DNA of 64,000 nt from Excoecaria cochinchinensis (taxonomy: Eukaryota; Streptophyta; Magnoliopsida; Malpighiales; Euphorbiaceae), in assembly GCA_947683425.1 (NCBI GenBank), contig CANTUQ010000106.1:2814001-2878000 (forward strand). The letters run 5' to 3'. The stretch's first letter is position 1. Each line of letters begins with the position of its first letter. Positions 60,061-64,000 of the stretch are shown one piece after another. A program made the position numbers and the translations under genes. Under the pieces are notes generated by a model. The model searched no databases. It saw nothing but the letters and a program-made list of their open reading frames with translations, and was not told the DNA's origin.

Positions 60061-60196
60061 TGAAAAACACAGGGGACAGTTAAGATTTAAATTCCAAAAT
60101 TGGCACCATAATTATGTGACATGTACATATGCTCATCCAATTACCCCGCCATTATCACTTGTAGATTTATTCCGATCTTAGGACCGCCTAAACCTT

Positions 60197-60208
60197 GCTC
60201 TGATACCA
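60197..60208 (-). promoter_or_regulatory. Primer-binding site (initiator tRNA-Met) of element A
   Basis: The minus strand reads tggtatcagagc, a few bases inside the LTR beginning at 60214: an exact match to the plant initiator tRNA-Met site. Confidence 0.85.
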
Positions 60209-60213
60209 TAAAA

Positions 60214-62432
60214 TGTGATACCCTACGATAAATCTTACTTTCACATAGATATTATTATTATTATTATTAGTTATGGTATTGTCTTATTTAAATCTACTTC
60301 CAAGTTACTTAATTTCATTTCATATTTAAGTTTTATTAGGTATCGTTAACTTGCTGTTCAATTAATAAAATTTTCGGCAGCATGACGGCTTAAAAATCAT
60401 GCTACCCAAACCTGCAATTTTTTTAAATTTACACTCCCAATAAATTTTCTCCACCTCCATTACTCCTTTCACAAGCATAGCACTTCAAAATTTTATACTC
60501 ATCACAATCACATGACAACACACATAACATCACATACATCATTCACTAGGTTCACTAAGTTTTTGAGTTTTAACATATTACATGCCATATATAAAATTTA
60601 CATTGACCAATACATGTTCTATTTCCTAGCTACATAACCAAAACCCAAAAAGACGTCCATATGTACATGTCACTGCTTCCTTTAACTGCCTCAATGTACC
60701 TGTCCCTGCGCGCAGTCAAAACAAACCACGCACTAAGCAACATTGTCGCTTAGTAGTGGATACATTTACATAAAATTTCACATACTTATTTTATTTATTT
60801 AATTTAATTCAATTATAATTTCCATTTTGTCCCTAAAATTTTCTTTTATTAACTAAATTGGTAATTTACTCTTTATATACTACAAATTACTCTAGATTTC
60901 CTTAATTCTCATTTATCTTACTTAATTTCATTTATATCCATAACGAAGAAAAAGATTAACATTAAGTTCTTAAGGTTTGACTTTGATTTTATTTTGACCA
61001 ATTGACTTCAATTTTGACTAGTTTGACTTCCTTTGACCTTAAATTTAATTTAAGTGTGTAAAATTGCAATTTAATCCCTAAACGTTATCTTAGTTATTGT
61101 TTTGCCCTTTTTAGTCCATTTACCTATCCTAACCTCTTTATTCATCTTTTTAACTTTAAAATTTCGATTTTACTTTTACGTAACTTATTAAACTCATTTT
61201 TTTTTCATCTTATTTCTCACTTATTTATATTTATGATATCTTAAATACACTAATTGCCCTTTTATCTCGGTTTACTTGAAAAACTTCAATTTTGCCCCCA
61301 GTTGTAATCAGTGGAAATCCTCGAATCGGATAAGCGGGACGAGGATTTTAGTGATTCTAATGTATTGGAGGGACCGCACAACACGGGGTACGATACCAAA
61401 TTCTCCAGTGTACTATATAATGAGCCGGTTAAAGCTTTATATGTAATATAATCATATCTCATGGTAACATTTTGATAAACTCATGGTAATACCGCGGTGC
61501 ATGTGTCCCTATGGCTAGCCATTCTATCTTAGGGTCCTGGATTACCCACTGTACACTAAGGGCAATACAAATTCTTATATTGCTTTATATTTTCACACTA
61601 TTATTTTTTTTTAAATTGTGCTATATCAACATTATTAAGCATTAGTTTGCGTTCATATATATTTATTAATAATAAAGTTATCAATTATATGCTTAATACT
61701 ATGAAATTGTGATTAAAATATGCCATTAACAACACAACCACCATTATGTAATTTATGCATAATTATATACATTTATTATTTTTCATTCTAATTACTTCTA
61801 TCACACTTTTTATACATCATAAAGATCAATTCTCAATAAATTCATCAAATAATGTTAAATTTCATTAAGTTCAACTTGAGTATTCCATTGACCCACTAAA
61901 GAACCTGCCCTTTTTAATTTAATTTCTTCACATTTTTAAATTCCTAATGGCCTAATTTAACTTTATATCATGTCATTTTAATTTATTTCACAAGTTTGCT
62001 CAATTGTATATAATTATATAATGTAAAATTTGTGAGAAGTTAGCTAGGTTAGATGAAATTGAATGTAAATTGCATCCACTAACCTCTAATTGGCTTGAAA
62101 TACTTCTATTCTTCCTTCTCCTTACCCTTGCCTTCCTTGTCTTTTTCTTCCTCTTGATTTTCTTCTTTAGGCAAATGAAAGGTAGAATTTCATGAGTTTA
62201 TGCTATGATTTTAATTAATTAAAAGCTGCTATATAATTCTCCTAATAATGCTCTACATGCCTATATAAAATTTCCCAATCAATTCCACCAAAAACCCACT
62301 AAATTACTAAACTAGTTCAAGTTTCTCTCACCTTATTTCTTTGTTTTCTTGGCTCTTCTTTGATGCAAATTTCCTTCTAGGTTAAAAATGGGGTCTTTTT
62401 ATGTATGAGGACGAAATTTGAGCTTTGCATTT
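60214..62432 (-). repeat. Element A 5' LTR, distal part
   Basis: Direct repeat of 44147-46365 with about 18 differences. Ends in cattt where the left copy has aattt, and is interrupted at the same nucleotide by an element B LTR. Confidence 0.9.
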
Positions 62433-64000
62433 TGATAGGAGCTAAATTGAACTATAATTTAGTATTTATTTTGTGTGAGTTTGTGTAATTAATTATGTAA
62501 TTGTGTGTATAATTTGATGTGATATATTAGATTATGTTTATTTGTATCAGTTGAGTTTTTATGTTGATTTTCTGTGTTTTTAGGTGAAAATTAAAGAGAA
62601 GAACAGATAAAGAAGGAGAGAGATCACGAAGAGTAGCAGATCACGCCGTGACAAGGAGTCACGTGACGTGACTTGATAAGAAGAAAGAAGAGGAAGGATG
62701 AAAAGAAGAAGGGATTGCGAGAGAGAAGGAGTCACGCCGTGAGCTAAGGTCACGTGACGTGACTGAAGAAGAGAAAGAAGAAAAAGAGAAAGAAAAGAAG
62801 AGGATGAGCTGCGAGAGGAGAGGTCACGGCGTGAGCAATGGTCACGCGACGTGACGCCACAGAGAGGCCAGGAAAGGAAGGGAAAAGAGAAGAGAAGAGA
62901 ACGGAGGCGAGGCAACGCGAGACGTGAGCGCCAGTCACGCCACACACGCGAGAAGACACGCCGTGATGGGGAGTCACGCGACGTGACTGGCCAGAGAGGG
63001 AAAAGAAAACCGAAGAGAGGAAAGAAGGAAGAAATGGGCAAGCGCGTTCTGTCGCGATCGCGACACCGTTGCGAGCGCGACAGAGGCGACCGTTGGACGG
63101 TTTTCAGCCAAAAGTCACTTGGAAAATCACCTTCTTTCACCCAAAGGTTGCAACCATTCTCAAGGGTCATTTCAAGAGACACAAGCTTTCAATTATTTTC
63201 TATAAATATGTAGTTTAACTGTAGTTTTAATATACAATAAATGATAGATGAATTTTTTTAGTTAAGGAATTTTCTGTATTTTGTAAATAGTTCTTCTTTA
63301 GTTAAATTTCCTTATTTAGTTCTATGATTTGAAGAAGAAGATCAAGGAGGAGAAAATCTATTTCAAGAGATTGGGAAAAAGGGTTGAAAGGCTTCTATCT
63401 TATTCTCTTATTTTTAATTCTTCTCCACTATTTTTATGAATATTATTTTAATGAACTTGCATATTATAATTCTTTCTATTTCTATCTACTTTCATAGTCT
63501 TTCATTGTAGATTCTCTATTAATATCTTTTGCATGATCTTTACAAGTTAAAGTAATTCGAGAGTTTGCTTTATCCGACATTTAATAGAGATTCATTATCA
63601 AGGTATATTTGAGAGATTGGTATATTGAGATAATTGCTATAGGTTAGTGTTTATTCTTAAAATATGTAATTAGAAACCTCTAATTCATTAATGAAATTTG
63701 TGAGTTAGAATTTTAATTATATATTTTAGGCATTTTAATTCATGTCGAGAGAGTGAGTTAAAAGTTTATTCTAACTTGGCTTGCAAGAAAAGATGAAAGA
63801 TGTTAATCTAAATGATGGAATCAAGTTCATTGTTTTTAATTCTTCATGATTTATTTTATCTTCTTTTGACTATCATTAACTAGGTTTAATAAGTTTACAT
63901 ATTAGATTAGATTAAAACCAACTCTACCATTAATTAATAATTGTAAACAAGATTAAAATCAATTAGTAATAATGTGTAACACGTTCCCTGTGGGATCGAT
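62433..64000 (+). repeat. Second element B copy: LTR running off the window
   Basis: 1,568 bp matching the first 1,568 of the 1,633-bp B LTR. At diagnostic sites (for example tttgtgtgag and gattgggaaa) it agrees with the 5' LTR of B at 46366 rather than its 3' LTR, with a handful of private changes. Whether it is a solo LTR or heads a full second B copy cannot be seen. Confidence 0.9.

Larger units (their letters stand above)
44147..62432 (-). mobile_element. Element A: Tekay/Del-type Ty3-gypsy chromovirus with a nested Athila element
   Basis: Minus-strand element. The 3' LTR is split (44147-46365 and 54698-55363) by element B; the internal region is 55364-60213; the 5' LTR begins at 60214 and is itself interrupted at 62432. 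LTR ends TGTGATACCC and GGCGTTACA. On the minus strand a PPT (agtgggggagaaa) precedes the 3' LTR and an initiator-Met primer site follows the 5' LTR. Long LTRs (about 2.9 kb joined), this primer and a chromodomain-like C-terminus fit the Tekay/Del lineage. The two LTRs differ at roughly 1% of sites over the shared 2.2 kb as counted by eye. Confidence 0.85.

Overview
This is nuclear DNA of a flowering plant, probably a eudicot. The window is AT-rich and carries GT-AG introns, plant-specific transposon families (En/Spm-like CACTA, hAT, Tat/Retand, Athila and Tekay Ty3-gypsy, Ty1-copia, a TRIM), and pieces of plant gene families (LRK10L receptor kinase, NB-ARC resistance gene, SLC35F/DUF914 transporter). 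I cannot name the species. I see no bacterial operon and no CRISPR array.

Layout. 1-2955: 3' end of a Tat/Retand-like retrotransposon with an antisense, spliced, broken extra ORF, a polypurine tract and a 3' LTR. 3078-13299: a CACTA element with degenerate TNP2-like and TNPA-like genes; a non-autonomous hAT (4736-7853, perfect 8-bp duplication) sits in its first intron. 14400-22513: a decayed minus-strand Ty1-copia element with both LTRs. 22904-24048: the only clearly intact host-like coding exon, an LRK10L-type kinase without its ectodomain exon. 25309-26636 and 35808-38335: two diverged copies of one host segment, each with a tRNA-like gene; copy 1 gained a hAT MITE and copy 2 gained a 1.4-kb foldback element. 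26978-31784: a Pack-CACTA that captured two exons of an SLC35F-like transporter and then received a second hAT element. 31847-32410: a tandem TRIM array (three LTRs, two internal domains). 32546-33096: an NB-ARC pseudogene. 33192-35425: a non-autonomous CACTA. 38461-44146: remains of further Tat-like and unresolved LTR material.

The right third is a nested retrotransposon complex. A minus-strand Tekay/Del-type chromovirus (element A: LTRs about 2.9 kb, broken gag-pol 55359-60060) has an Athila-like element (element B, 46366-54692) inserted in its left LTR. B keeps intact gag and ATHILA ORFs but has no pol. The right LTR of A carries another B LTR at exactly the same position, starting at 62433 and running off the window, so either the A+B unit is tandemly duplicated or the insertion was copied between LTRs. 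B's U3 carries repeated paired palindromic CACG/CGTGA motifs upstream of a TATA box, and the same motif vocabulary recurs between its two ORFs.

The genes do not form a pathway. The window is an island of resistance-type gene remnants (receptor kinase, NB-ARC) expanded by successive transposon insertions. The order of many insertions can be read from perfect target-site duplications and from paralogous empty sites. Coordinates of element ends rest on visible terminal motifs and duplications; family assignments rest on recognised motifs, without database searches.
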